A stretch of 64,000 nucleotides of DNA from Nesterenkonia sp. Act20 (GTDB lineage: Bacteria; Actinomycetota; Actinomycetes; Actinomycetales; Micrococcaceae), in the NCBI RefSeq assembly GCF_019173455.1, contig NZ_JADPQH010000001.1, positions 868,001 to 932,000 on the forward strand, given 5' to 3'. The notes beneath the pieces are model-generated. The model was not told where the DNA came from, ran no database searches, and saw only the letters and a program-made list of their open reading frames with translations. A program made the position numbers and the translations under genes. This document shows positions 1 to 7,462 of this stretch, in pieces. The number at the start of each line of letters is the position of its first letter. Position 1 is the first letter of the stretch.

Positions 1-97
1 CCAGTCCACACGCCTATGGGACAAGTCACGAAGAGGACGACGACGGCGCCAGCTCGCCGCCCAGCCGACGAGCAGAAACCTCCCCTAGGCTGACCAC

Positions 98-730
98 ATG
101 CCCGTTCATGACGCCCCTGCACAGCACCCGATCCTGGAATCCAAGACGCTCCAGAAGACACCCATCTACGACTTGGTGGAAGAGACCTTCCAGTTCGGCG
201 AGGCCGAGGAGACGCTCACCCGAGCATTTCTGATGCACCTGAGCGCAGTCGCCGTCGTCGCTGTGGACGAGCAGGACCGAGTCCTGCTGATTCGCCAGTA
301 CCGGCACCCGCTGCGGCAGAACATGTGGGAGGTCCCGGCCGGGCTCTTGGACACCGAGGGCGAGTCGATGCTCGATGCCGCAGCACGGGAGCTGCACGAG
401 GAAGCAGACATCAGCGCCGAGACCTGGCATACGCTCGCCGATTTCACGACGACTCCCGGGGCGTCGAACGAGGCCATCCGTATCTATCTGGCCGAGGGCA
501 TCTCCGAGACTCCCGAGGCGGATCAGCACGAACGCGAAGGCGAGGAAGCCGAGATCGTGAAGACCTGGGTCCCGCTCGCAGAGGCCGTGCAAGCGGTGCT
601 TGCGGGCCAGATCCACAACCCCAGCGCGGTCACCGGAATCCTGGCGTTGCATGCGCTGCGCACCGGCGCGGGAGAGCTGCGCGACGCGCGTGCGCCCTGG
701 CCGGATCACCCCCGCGGGATCAACCCCTGA
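98..730 (+). CDS. Nudix hydrolase, ADP-ribose pyrophosphatase type
   Basis: The 210-residue protein carries a Nudix box at about residues 82-105: a Gly, then a Glu, then the R97-E98-L99-x-E101-E102 core that binds the divalent metal. One extra residue sits in the first Gly-to-Glu spacing and Asp replaces the usual Gly near the end of the box. The long N-terminal strand region and overall length fit the ADP-ribose/ADP-sugar pyrophosphatase group, which cleaves nucleoside diphosphate sugars to NMP plus sugar phosphate in the cytosol. The exact substrate cannot be read from the sequence. The gene converges on the WYL regulator, with 31 bases between the stops. No strong ribosome-binding site precedes the ATG. 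Confidence 0.88.
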   Translation: MPVHDAPAQHPILESKTLQKTPIYDLVEETFQFGEAEETLTRAFLMHLSAVAVVAVDEQDRVLLIRQYRHPLRQNMWEVPAGLLDTEGESMLDAAARELHEEADISAETWHTLADFTTTPGASNEAIRIYLAEGISETPEADQHEREGEEAEIVKTWVPLAEAVQAVLAGQIHNPSAVTGILALHALRTGAGELRDARAPWPDHPRGINP

Positions 731-761
731 CCCTCGTTAGCGCCAGGCGAATCGCTCGTTC

Positions 762-1706
762 TCAGGCGCCGTGAGGTGGAGACTCGGACAATCGGTTCGC
801 AAAAGACTTGGCCGCCACGGTGAGCTCCTCTGGGCCCAGGATCTTGAACGGCGCGTCGAATCGAGCGATCAGCGCTAACACTCCCTGCCAAGACCAGGAC
901 CCGAGGGTGATATGCGTCGAGGTCTCCGAGAGCTCGTGGAGCTTCCCGTCGTCAATCCAAGGGGCAATCTCCCGCAGGGGCAGTTCAAGGATGATCTCTC
1001 CTATGCACGGCCACTGATCATCCAGTTCAGATCCCTTGAACCGTGCCGCAAGGAATGACGCCGGGTTCGGCGCCGGCAGCGGCCGCGGCGTGAACAACGG
1101 CCCAGGCGGCACCCGGGGAGTCATCCGATCTACGCGATAGATCCGCCAGTCTGTTCGGTCAAGGTCCCACCCAATGAGGTACCAGCGACCCCGACGAGCC
1201 ACGATCGCATGCGGCTGCGTCCTGCGCGGAGCCTGCTCCCGGTAATCGAAGCGCAGCACTCTGCGCTCTCGGACGGCGGCGCTGACCGACTCCAGCACCG
1301 CCGGGTTCACAGGACTTCCAACACGCGGAACCGTGAAACGGACCCCGTCGATCCGATGCCGCAGACGGGCCGGCATCACCTGCCTCACCGTCGCTAGAGC
1401 CCGCTCGGCCCCCTCCTCGATCTCCACACCAGAGCTGGGCGCGCTCTGCAGTGCCACAGCAATCGCCACGGCCTGATCATCGTCGAAGCGCAGGGGCGGC
1501 AGTTCGGATCCCGGCACCAGCCGGTATCCCCCATCAGGCCCCTTGGTCGCGCGGATCTCATAGCCGAGTTCCCGGAGACGCTCGACGTCGCGTCGTACCG
1601 TCCTCGCGGTGACTTCGAGTCGGTCCGCCAGCAGCTGGCCAGGCCAGTCTCGCTGGGTCTGCAACAGCGAGAGCAGCGTGAGCGTTCGGAAGGTGCTTCC
1701 ACTCAT
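762..1706 (-). CDS. HTH/WYL-domain transcriptional regulator (YafY-like)
   Basis: The 314-residue protein begins with a winged HTH (about residues 5-60, including TARTVRRDVERLRELGY), typical of the HTH_11/DeoR-like fold. It continues with a WYL domain whose hallmark W-Y-L occurs in the RWYLIGWDLDRTDWRIYRVDR stretch, and ends in a WCX-type C-terminal region. WYL domains are known to sense small ligands or nucleic acids in bacterial regulators. It is divergent from the VOC gene at 1815 across a 108-base gap holding an inverted repeat. It probably controls itself and that neighbour (inference). Confidence 0.88.
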   Translation of the reverse strand: MSGSTFRTLTLLSLLQTQRDWPGQLLADRLEVTARTVRRDVERLRELGYEIRATKGPDGGYRLVPGSELPPLRFDDDQAVAIAVALQSAPSSGVEIEEGAERALATVRQVMPARLRHRIDGVRFTVPRVGSPVNPAVLESVSAAVRERRVLRFDYREQAPRRTQPHAIVARRGRWYLIGWDLDRTDWRIYRVDRMTPRVPPGPLFTPRPLPAPNPASFLAARFKGSELDDQWPCIGEIILELPLREIAPWIDDGKLHELSETSTHITLGSWSWQGVLALIARFDAPFKILGPEELTVAAKSFANRLSESPPHGA

Positions 1707-1725
1707 GGTTCAAGTATCTCCCTTG

Positions 1726-1748
1726 TAGAGGACACTAACTGACCTCTA
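1726..1748. promoter_or_regulatory. Inverted repeat between WYL regulator and VOC gene (candidate operator)
   Basis: TAGAGG at 1726-1731 is repeated as CCTCTA at 1743-1748 with an 11-base spacer. It lies 20 bases from the WYL regulator start and about 65 bases from the divergent VOC start, the position expected for a shared operator. The role is inferred; only the symmetry is observed. Confidence 0.5.
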
Positions 1749-1814
1749 TAAGTGCGATCGTGAATCTCAGACGGCCGCTTCGACCGTCAAAGACACGAGA
1801 AGAGAGACAACGCC

Positions 1815-2279
1815 ATGAGCATCACAACCACGACCCACCTGAACTTCCGCGGCACCGCACGCCCGGCCCTGGAGTTCTACAGGAACATCTTCGGAGGCCA
1901 CCTCACTCTGGCCACTTACGCTGACTTCGGAACGCCCCACGACGCTCCTGGGGCTGACAAGGTCGTCTTCGGTCAGCTTGAGAGTGCCGAGGGCTTTCGC
2001 GTCATGGCCTACGACATTCCTGGGCAAGATCCGGAAGATGGAGGCCCCGCCGTCGGCCTCACCCGCCGGGAGAACGGAGCCACTATGACCGACCAGACCT
2101 TCTTCTTGAGCATTCGAGGCGACACGCTGGAGGAAGTCGCCTCCTGCTGGGACCTGCTCTCGGAAGGGGCGAGCATCGTGGAGCCGCTCGCCGCCTCCGC
2201 CTGGACCCCGGGATTCGGAATGCTCACCGACAAGTTCGGTGTCACCTGGGTGATCGACGTCGCTGCGCCCGCGGCCTAA
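1815..2279 (+). CDS. VOC (PhnB-like glyoxalase fold) family protein
   Basis: The 154-residue protein opens with the PhnB-type pattern LNFRGTARPALEFYRNIFGG, followed by a domain-swapped second half with FFLSIRGDTLEEV and a C-terminal FGVTWVIDV strand. Both are characteristic of the vicinal-oxygen-chelate superfamily close to PhnB/YcgJ-type proteins. Members bind metals or small molecules; this subgroup has no assigned reaction, so none is claimed. It starts after a weak AGAGAGA ribosome-binding site and is divergent from the WYL regulator. The remnant SRPBCC gene follows 51 bases later. VOC and SRPBCC genes are often co-located in actinobacteria, which suggests this pair was once one unit. Confidence 0.85.
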   Translation: MSITTTTHLNFRGTARPALEFYRNIFGGHLTLATYADFGTPHDAPGADKVVFGQLESAEGFRVMAYDIPGQDPEDGGPAVGLTRRENGATMTDQTFFLSIRGDTLEEVASCWDLLSEGASIVEPLAASAWTPGFGMLTDKFGVTWVIDVAAPAA

Positions 2280-2298
2280 TGTGTAGGCAGCTGCCTCC
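2275..2298 (+). promoter_or_regulatory. Degenerate copy of the ArsR-operon operator region, with a 12-base palindrome
   Basis: This 24-base stretch matches the segment at 5041-5064, just upstream of the ArsR gene, in 18 of 24 positions (both start CCTAA and share GTGTA and GCA blocks). It contains the perfect palindrome AGGCAGCTGCCT at 2285-2296, where the other copy has GTAAG-N6-CTTAC. It sits upstream of the frameshifted SRPBCC gene. It looks like the control region was duplicated together with that gene, while the ArsR gene was not kept. Confidence 0.5.
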
Positions 2299-2330
2299 CA
2301 CCAGGCAGCAGGACCGGAAGGCGCGTCACG

Positions 2331-2779
2331 ATGATCGACGAATCCAAGGGATTCACCTTGGCGAGGACATTCGCGTCCACCCCGGACGAGATCTGGTCCG
2401 CCTGGACCAATCCTGATGAAGCCGCCCAATGGTTCAGCTCGGAGAACGCCTTCACGCCTCGCGACTCCGTGGAGATGGATGTGCGCGTGGGTGGTCGTTA
2501 CGCCTACACGATCGTGAACAGCACCGAAGGTGCCCGCTACCTCACCGGCGGGGTCTACCGGGAGGTCTCCCCATATGAGCGTCTGGTCTTCACATGGGGG
2601 ACCCCGGCCGCGACCCTGAGGACGCCCCGGTGGTCACGCTGGTCCTCACCCCTACCCCGGAGGGAACGCACATGACCTTCGAGCTGCGCGGAGTGGAGGG
2701 CACGCAGGGCGACGGGTATTACTACGACGGCTGGGACAGCGCGCTGAACGCGCTCGGAGAACACCTCGGCGGAGGGTGA
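2331..2779 (+). pseudogene. SRPBCC/AHSA1-domain protein, frameshifted copy
   Basis: The reading frame from 2331 gives an AHSA1-type SRPBCC domain nearly identical to the intact gene at 5440, through FTWG at about residue 90. It then loses homology. The matching second half (DPEDAPVVTLVLTPTPEGTH onward) continues in another frame to the stop at 2779. The break lies at a run of five G at 2596-2600; one missing G would restore the frame. If intact, the protein would be about 149 residues. SRPBCC proteins bind hydrophobic ligands in a deep cavity. The 3' end overlaps the convergent WYL gene by 58 bases. A base-calling error in the G run is an alternative to a true pseudogene. Confidence 0.8.
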
Positions 2780-3741
2780 GTTGTCGATTCAGCCGAAGCC
2801 GCGGCAAACTGCTCCGCGAGGCGGCCCAACTCCTCCCGCACCTCATCGCCTTCGAGAAGGTCCCAGCGGAGCCCGCTGGTCCCGAGGTACATCGCGATGA
2901 CCTCGGGACGGTCCGCGCCGGTGACCAGCACGGACGTGCCGTCGCCGGCATCTGTCACCTCCGCCACCGTCGGACCGAAGACTCTCCGCACCGCGCCTAA
3001 CTCCGCATGGACACGGACTCTGGCCCGCACCGGATAGGGTGCAACGCTGATGGCCCGTGAGGTCGCCTGCTGGATAAGATCTTCGGGAATCTCGCGCAGC
3101 TCGAAGCCGTCTTTTTCGAGTCGCACACGCTCGATCCTGTCCACCCGGAGGGTCCGCCACACCCGACGCCGAGGCTCCCATCCGAGCAGATACCAGCGCT
3201 GCGCGGTGTGCACGATCCGGTGCGGATCCAAGGCTCGCTCGGAGCGTTCGCCCTCGTGATTGCGGTACCGAATCCGGATGCTGCGGCGTTCAGCAATCCC
3301 GCGGGCCAGCATGATCACCGTCTCGACGTCGATGTCTCCGGTGGCTGCGGCGAGTGGGACCATCGCGCGTTCGACCTGGGTGATCTGATCCCGCGTCACC
3401 GGAGCCAGCGAGAGCTCCAGCTTCGCCAGGGCCCGGGCCGAGGCGTCCTCGATCCCGGTGATGACGCCAGAGGCCGAGGCCCGGAGACCCACAGCGATCG
3501 CCACCGCCTCGTCGGGCGCCAGCGTGAGCGGAGGCACCGCAGCCCCCGCGCCCAGCCGGTACCCGCCCCCGACGCCGCGGGTCGCCTCGATGCCGTATCC
3601 CAGGTCCCGGAGGTCAGCAACGTCTCGGCGCAGCGTGCGGTCACTGACCTCCAGGCGTGCACGCAGCTCGGCCCCGGTCCACACCGGGCGCGCCTGAAGC
3701 AGACCCAGCAGCGCCAGCGTGCGTCCGGTGGTCCTCGACAT
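2722..3741 (-). CDS. HTH/WYL-domain transcriptional regulator
   Basis: This is a second WYL regulator, 339 residues from the ATG at 3741, which has GGAGG at a good distance. The open frame extends further upstream, but without homology. A winged HTH (SDRTLRRDVADLRDLGYGIE) is followed by the WYL signature QRWYLLGWEPRRRVWRTLRV and a C-terminal WCX-like region. It resembles the regulator at 762-1706 and shares similar bases directly before the start, so the two are probably paralogues. It is divergent from the epoxide hydrolase gene, which it may control. The last ~19 residues run over the end of the SRPBCC remnant, so its original stop may have been lost when the remnant was joined here. Confidence 0.87.
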   Translation of the reverse strand: MSRTTGRTLALLGLLQARPVWTGAELRARLEVSDRTLRRDVADLRDLGYGIEATRGVGGGYRLGAGAAVPPLTLAPDEAVAIAVGLRASASGVITGIEDASARALAKLELSLAPVTRDQITQVERAMVPLAAATGDIDVETVIMLARGIAERRSIRIRYRNHEGERSERALDPHRIVHTAQRWYLLGWEPRRRVWRTLRVDRIERVRLEKDGFELREIPEDLIQQATSRAISVAPYPVRARVRVHAELGAVRRVFGPTVAEVTDAGDGTSVLVTGADRPEVIAMYLGTSGLRWDLLEGDEVREELGRLAEQFAAASAESTTHPPPRCSPSAFSALSQPS

Positions 3742-3770
3742 GGTCCAAGTATCCTCCGGATTCCGGCCGC

Positions 3771-3784
3771 ATTGTGGCCGCAAT
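3771..3784. promoter_or_regulatory. Near-perfect 14-base palindrome (candidate operator)
   Basis: ATTGTGGCCGCAAT is symmetric except for one base pair. It lies in the 61-base gap between the divergent WYL regulator and epoxide hydrolase starts, where one bound repressor could block both promoters. Function is inferred from position. Confidence 0.45.
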
Positions 3785-3802
3785 GAGCACAAGACTGGCG
3801 TC

Positions 3803-5023
3803 ATGGACACACACCACGCACACCCCATCAGTCCCTTTCAGATCGACATCCACCCGGACCAGGTCGCTGACCTGCACACCCGACTGGCGAACACGCGCTT
3901 GCCCCACCCACTCCCCGGCGACGGCTGGAACTCCGGCGTCCCGATCTCGACACTGCGTGATCACGCGGATCGCTGGCGCAGCCACGACTGGGGCGCCACC
4001 CAGGATCGTCTGAACCAGCTTCCGCAGTTCACCACCGAGATCGACGGGCAGACGATCCATTTCCTGCACATCCGTGCGAAAGCCCCAAGCAGCATCCCGC
4101 TGATGCTGATCCACGGCTGGCCAGGATCGTTCCTTGAATTCGAGAGGCTGATCGGGCCGCTCACCGACCCCGCGGCATACGGCCATCCGGAGAGTGACGC
4201 ATTCGACGTCGTCATCCCGTCGCTTCCCGGCTTCGGTATCTCCACCCCGCTGCTCGACGGCGGGTGGACCACCCATCGCATCGCAGCGGCGTTCACCGAA
4301 CTGATGACCCGGCTCGGCTATGAGCGGTTCGCCGTCCAGGGCGGGGACCTCGGCGCGGGGATTGCTCCAGAGATCGCCCGCGTGGTGCCCAGCCGAGTGA
4401 TCGGCGTCCATGTGAACGGTGCCTTCGGGGCATTCACGCCCGAGGTCGATGAGGAGACTCTGGCGGCGATGGCCCCTGTGGAGCAAGACAGGATGCGCAG
4501 GATCGGAGAGTTCATGCAGACCGAGTTCGGCTACGTCGCGCTGCAGTCCACCCGCCCAGGGCTCCTCGGGGCAATGGTGGCAGACAGTCCTATCGCTCAG
4601 TTCGCCTGGATCCTGGACAAGCTGCAGGCCTGGAGCCATCCGGCCGAGACGCCCGCGACCGAGCTGCTCGGAGATGAGTTCGTCTTCGCCAACGCATCGT
4701 TGTACTGGTTCACTGCGAGCGCCGGATCTGCCGCCTACGTCGGCTACGCCCAGGATGAGCCGTGGGGCGCGACGCCACTGAACTCCGGGGTGCCCACCGC
4801 CGGGATCCAGTTCGCCCACGACATCGGCATCCGGTCCTTCGCGGAACAGGGAAACAGCATCGCGCGCTGGACCGAGCACCCAGAGCGCGGCGGCCATTTC
4901 GCCGCGCTCGAGGAGCCTGACCTGCTCCTTGCGGACATCCGAGAGTTCTTCCGCCCTTGGCAGGAGATCCAGGTTGAGGGGTCACCGGAAGAGACTGACA
5001 CGAGCGAGCCTCAAGAATCTTGA
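3803..5023 (+). CDS. Epoxide hydrolase (EHN-domain, alpha/beta-hydrolase fold)
   Basis: The 406-residue protein has the N-terminal EHN region typical of microsomal-type epoxide hydrolases (FQIDIHPDQVADLHTRLANT). It continues with an alpha/beta-hydrolase core: HGWPGS oxyanion-hole motif, GGDLGAG nucleophile elbow with the catalytic Asp, and a late GGHFAALEEPDLL segment supplying the catalytic His. Such enzymes open epoxides to diols through a covalent alkyl-enzyme ester. The start at 3803 was chosen because homology begins at once; the frame is open further upstream. It is divergent from the WYL regulator, suggesting a detoxification gene under that regulator. Substrate unknown. Confidence 0.9.
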   Translation: MDTHHAHPISPFQIDIHPDQVADLHTRLANTRLPHPLPGDGWNSGVPISTLRDHADRWRSHDWGATQDRLNQLPQFTTEIDGQTIHFLHIRAKAPSSIPLMLIHGWPGSFLEFERLIGPLTDPAAYGHPESDAFDVVIPSLPGFGISTPLLDGGWTTHRIAAAFTELMTRLGYERFAVQGGDLGAGIAPEIARVVPSRVIGVHVNGAFGAFTPEVDEETLAAMAPVEQDRMRRIGEFMQTEFGYVALQSTRPGLLGAMVADSPIAQFAWILDKLQAWSHPAETPATELLGDEFVFANASLYWFTASAGSAAYVGYAQDEPWGATPLNSGVPTAGIQFAHDIGIRSFAEQGNSIARWTEHPERGGHFAALEEPDLLLADIREFFRPWQEIQVEGSPEETDTSEPQES

Positions 5024-5048
5024 CCGGAAGGGCGCCGCGACCTAACGT

Positions 5049-5064
5049 GTAAGCAACTTCTTAC
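5049..5064. promoter_or_regulatory. Inverted repeat upstream of ArsR gene (candidate autoregulatory operator)
   Basis: GTAAG at 5049-5053 and CTTAC at 5060-5064 flank a 6-base spacer directly before the ribosome-binding site of the ArsR gene. ArsR-family repressors commonly bind such short imperfect dyads over their own promoter. The related segment at 2275-2298 supports a functional role. Confidence 0.55.
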
Positions 5065-5080
5065 GCATAAGGAGGTGCCG

Positions 5081-5443
5081 TTGCCACCGAAAGACCCGCT
5101 GAGCATCACCTTCAGCGCCCTGGCAGACCCCACCCGTCGCGACATCGTTGCGCGGCTGCGAGGAAAACCGATGACCGTGAGTGCACTCGCCGAGAAGTAC
5201 TCGATGAGCAGGCCCGCCGTCTCACAGCACCTGGCAGTCCTGGAACGAGCCTCCCTCGTGGAGCGAGATCGACGCGGGCAGTGGATTGAATGCTCACTGT
5301 CCCCTGCCGCCCTGGACCCTGCCACCGAATGGCTCAACCAGCAGCGGGTCACCTGGAACGAGCGGCTTGACCATCTCGATGACTACCTCAGCAGGAGCAC
5401 CCTCTCCGAGAACCACCGCACACAGGAAGGCAGAAAGTCATGA
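5081..5443 (+). CDS. ArsR-family winged-helix regulator
   Basis: The 120-residue protein is a compact ArsR-type winged helix: FSALADPTRRDIVARL, then the recognition-helix segment SMSRPAVSQHLAVLERASLV and a short wing. The start is decided by AAGGAGG at 5069-5075, five bases before the TTG at 5081. A GTG at 5075 lies inside that site and is less likely. No Cys metal-ligand pair is visible, so it is probably not a metal sensor but belongs to the group paired with SRPBCC proteins. Its stop overlaps the next start by four bases, so both are co-translated. Confidence 0.9.
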   Translation: MPPKDPLSITFSALADPTRRDIVARLRGKPMTVSALAEKYSMSRPAVSQHLAVLERASLVERDRRGQWIECSLSPAALDPATEWLNQQRVTWNERLDHLDDYLSRSTLSENHRTQEGRKS

Positions 5444-5919
5444 TTGACGAGACCAAGGGATTCACCCTGGCCCGCACCTTCGCCGCCACCCCCGAAGAGG
5501 TCTGGTCCGCGTGGACCAATCCCGATGAGGCAGCGCAGTGGTTCCACCCCGAGGGCGCGACCACGCCGCGCGAATCGGTGGAGATGGATGTCCGCGTGGG
5601 TGGTCGCTACACCTACACGATGGTCAATGACGAGGACGGGGCCAGGTACGTCACCGGCGGCGTCTACCGCGAGGTCTCCCCCTACGAGCGCCTCGTCTTT
5701 ACCTGGGGCGATCCGCTGGCAGACCCAGAGGACACTCCTGTGGTGACCCTGGTATTCACACCCACACCGGAGGGCACGCACATGAGCTTCAAACTCCGCG
5801 GGGCCGACGGCGCCCAGGGAGATGAGTACTTCTACGACGGCTGGGACAGTGCACTGAACGTCCTCGGCGAGTACCTCAGCGACTCAGAGACGCGCAATTC
5901 CGGGGCGCCGCAGACATGA
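5440..5919 (+). CDS. SRPBCC/AHSA1-domain protein
   Basis: The 159-residue protein is a single SRPBCC domain of the AHSA1 (activator of Hsp90 ATPase homologue 1-like) group: FTLARTFAATPEEVWSAWTN, then VGGRYTYTM, then the PEGTHMSFKLRGADG strand and a C-terminal helix ending near GWDSALNVLGEYL. Bacterial members bind small hydrophobic ligands, and many sit beside ArsR genes as here. Start and stop overlap both neighbours by four bases, so this is the middle gene of a tightly coupled three-gene operon. A frameshifted close copy lies at 2331-2779. Confidence 0.9.
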   Translation: MIDETKGFTLARTFAATPEEVWSAWTNPDEAAQWFHPEGATTPRESVEMDVRVGGRYTYTMVNDEDGARYVTGGVYREVSPYERLVFTWGDPLADPEDTPVVTLVFTPTPEGTHMSFKLRGADGAQGDEYFYDGWDSALNVLGEYLSDSETRNSGAPQT

Positions 5920-6377
5920 ATCTTCTGCACGAGACACTGAATTTCTCGCAGACGATATCCGCTTCCTTGGCGCGCGTTTGGGAAGCCTTCGCGGAGCCGC
6001 GCCAGCGCGCCATCTGGGGGCCACCCTCTGGTGAGGTGCAGATCTTTGATCAGGCACAGTTCAGGGTCGGGGGTCGGGACCTATACCGGTGTGGATCGCC
6101 TGATGCCTTGGATTACCGGGGCGTAGTGGATTACATCCACATCGTCGAGCACCGGCTGATCCTCCACACGGATGTCGTCTACGGCGGAGACCAACTCCTT
6201 TCCGCTGCGCTGCTCACCATCGAGTTCGCGGACTCGGACTCCGGCACTCAGATCGCCATCACCGACCAGCTGACCTCGTTCGTCGGAGAAGGAATGGTCG
6301 AGGGTCACCAGAAGGGTCAGACGATCGCGCTCAATCAACTCGCCGCGTATGTGGAACACGCCCCTGGAGAAGAGTGA
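5916..6377 (+). CDS. SRPBCC/AHSA1-domain protein, second of operon
   Basis: The 153-residue protein is a more divergent SRPBCC domain. It has an N-terminal LNFSQTISASLARVWEAFAEP strand-helix, a VGGRDLYRC segment, and a final helix after EGHQKGQTIALNQLAAYVE. It starts within the stop of the preceding SRPBCC gene (ATGA overlap) and ends 13 bases from the convergent Ku gene. Two SRPBCC proteins under one ArsR repressor suggests response to, or processing of, one hydrophobic compound. No catalytic function can be assigned. Confidence 0.85.
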   Translation: MNLLHETLNFSQTISASLARVWEAFAEPRQRAIWGPPSGEVQIFDQAQFRVGGRDLYRCGSPDALDYRGVVDYIHIVEHRLILHTDVVYGGDQLLSAALLTIEFADSDSGTQIAITDQLTSFVGEGMVEGHQKGQTIALNQLAAYVEHAPGEE

Positions 6378-6390
6378 AGCTCAGCGAGGT

Positions 6391-7317
6391 CTAGCTCGCC
6401 TTCTTCTTCTGACTCGATCCGCTGCTCTTGGTGGACCCTTTGGCGGCACCACTTTTCGCGGATCCTGAGTCCTTCTTCGCGGAGCTGCCCTTCGACGACG
6501 AACTGCCTGAGTCCCCGGATGCCTTCCCGGAGCTCTTTCGCCGAGAATCCACGGACTGCTTCAGCGCCTCCATGAGGTCGATGACGTTGCCGTCACCTTC
6601 CTCCTCATCCTCGACGTCGCCGAAGGTCGCCTCGGTATCAATGTCCTCGCCGTGGGCAAGCTTCTCCTCCACCAGGGTGTGCAGCTGATCCTGGTACTCA
6701 TCCTTGAATCGATCTGGATCGAAGTCCTCGGAGTAGGAGTCCACCAGCGACGTGGCCATCTCCTGTTCCTTCTTCGTCAGCCGGGATTTGGGGATGTCGA
6801 ACTCGGGTTCACGCATCTCATCCGCCCAGCGCAGCCCCTGCAGCACGATCACGTCCTCGCGGACGCGCAGCACGCCGAGCCGGGTCTTGGAGCGCAGAGT
6901 GAATGTCACGATGGCCACCCGCGAGGACTCTTCCAGGGTGCGGCGCAGCAGCACATAGGCCTTCGCGGATTTGCCGGCGGGCTCCAGGAAGTAGGACTTG
7001 TCCAGCTCCATCGCGTCGATCTGGTCCTCGGGGACGAACTGCTCCACCGCGATCTCCTTGGAGTCATCCGCGGGCAGCTCAGAGAGCTCCTCCTTGGTCA
7101 GGATCACCGTGGACTCTCCAGAGTCATAGGCCTTGTCGATGTCCTTATAGTCGACCTTCTCGCCGCAGACCTCGCAGTGGCGCTCATAGCGGATCCGGCC
7201 GCCGTCGTCGTCATGGACCTGATGCATGGACAGGTCATGGCTCTTGGTGGCCGAATACAGCTTGATCGGCACCGTCACCAGCCCGAAGGACACTTCGCCA
7301 GACCAGATCGCCCGCAT
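6391..7317 (-). CDS. ku: Bacterial Ku, non-homologous end joining
   Basis: The 308-residue protein is a canonical homodimeric bacterial Ku core (MRAIWSGEVSFGLVTVPIKL, RYERHCEVCGEKVDY, LEPAGKSAKAYVLLRRTLEE). It is followed by a Ser/Lys/Gly-rich low-complexity tail of about 50 residues that probably adds DNA affinity. Ku rings thread onto double-strand break ends and recruit LigD. The ATG at 7317 has AAGGAG five bases upstream; an in-frame GTG at 7323 lies inside that site. Its partner LigD is encoded 40 kb away at 46922 rather than next door. Confidence 0.96.
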   Translation of the reverse strand: MRAIWSGEVSFGLVTVPIKLYSATKSHDLSMHQVHDDDGGRIRYERHCEVCGEKVDYKDIDKAYDSGESTVILTKEELSELPADDSKEIAVEQFVPEDQIDAMELDKSYFLEPAGKSAKAYVLLRRTLEESSRVAIVTFTLRSKTRLGVLRVREDVIVLQGLRWADEMREPEFDIPKSRLTKKEQEMATSLVDSYSEDFDPDRFKDEYQDQLHTLVEEKLAHGEDIDTEATFGDVEDEEEGDGNVIDLMEALKQSVDSRRKSSGKASGDSGSSSSKGSSAKKDSGSAKSGAAKGSTKSSGSSQKKKAS

Positions 7318-7416
7318 GGTCACTCCTTGAGTTCGTCGTCACAGCCGCTGGCTCCATGACACCACAGCTGCCCTGACCAGGAAAGACACAACCGACGACG
7401 ACGGCGCGGCCCCGCG

Positions 7417-7445
7417 TTGACGTGATGCGCATCACCTCTTACAGT
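7417..7445 (+). promoter_or_regulatory. Promoter with perfect 14-base palindrome in the spacer (CRP/GlxR-like site)
   Basis: TTGACG at 7417-7422 and TACAGT at 7440-7445 are separated by 17 bases, a good sigma-70-type promoter for the MFS gene. The spacer holds the perfect palindrome GTGATGCGCATCAC (7422-7435). Its GTGA-N6-TCAC core matches the CRP/GlxR consensus. Bound between -35 and -10, a regulator would repress. Identification of the protein is inference. Confidence 0.55.
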
Positions 7446-7462
7446 GACCAGAATGCGGACAC

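Noticed and set aside
2331-2779. Programmed frameshift in the first SRPBCC gene
   Set aside because: The site is a plain G run and the paralogue is read in one frame. Loss of one G or a sequencing error explains it better.
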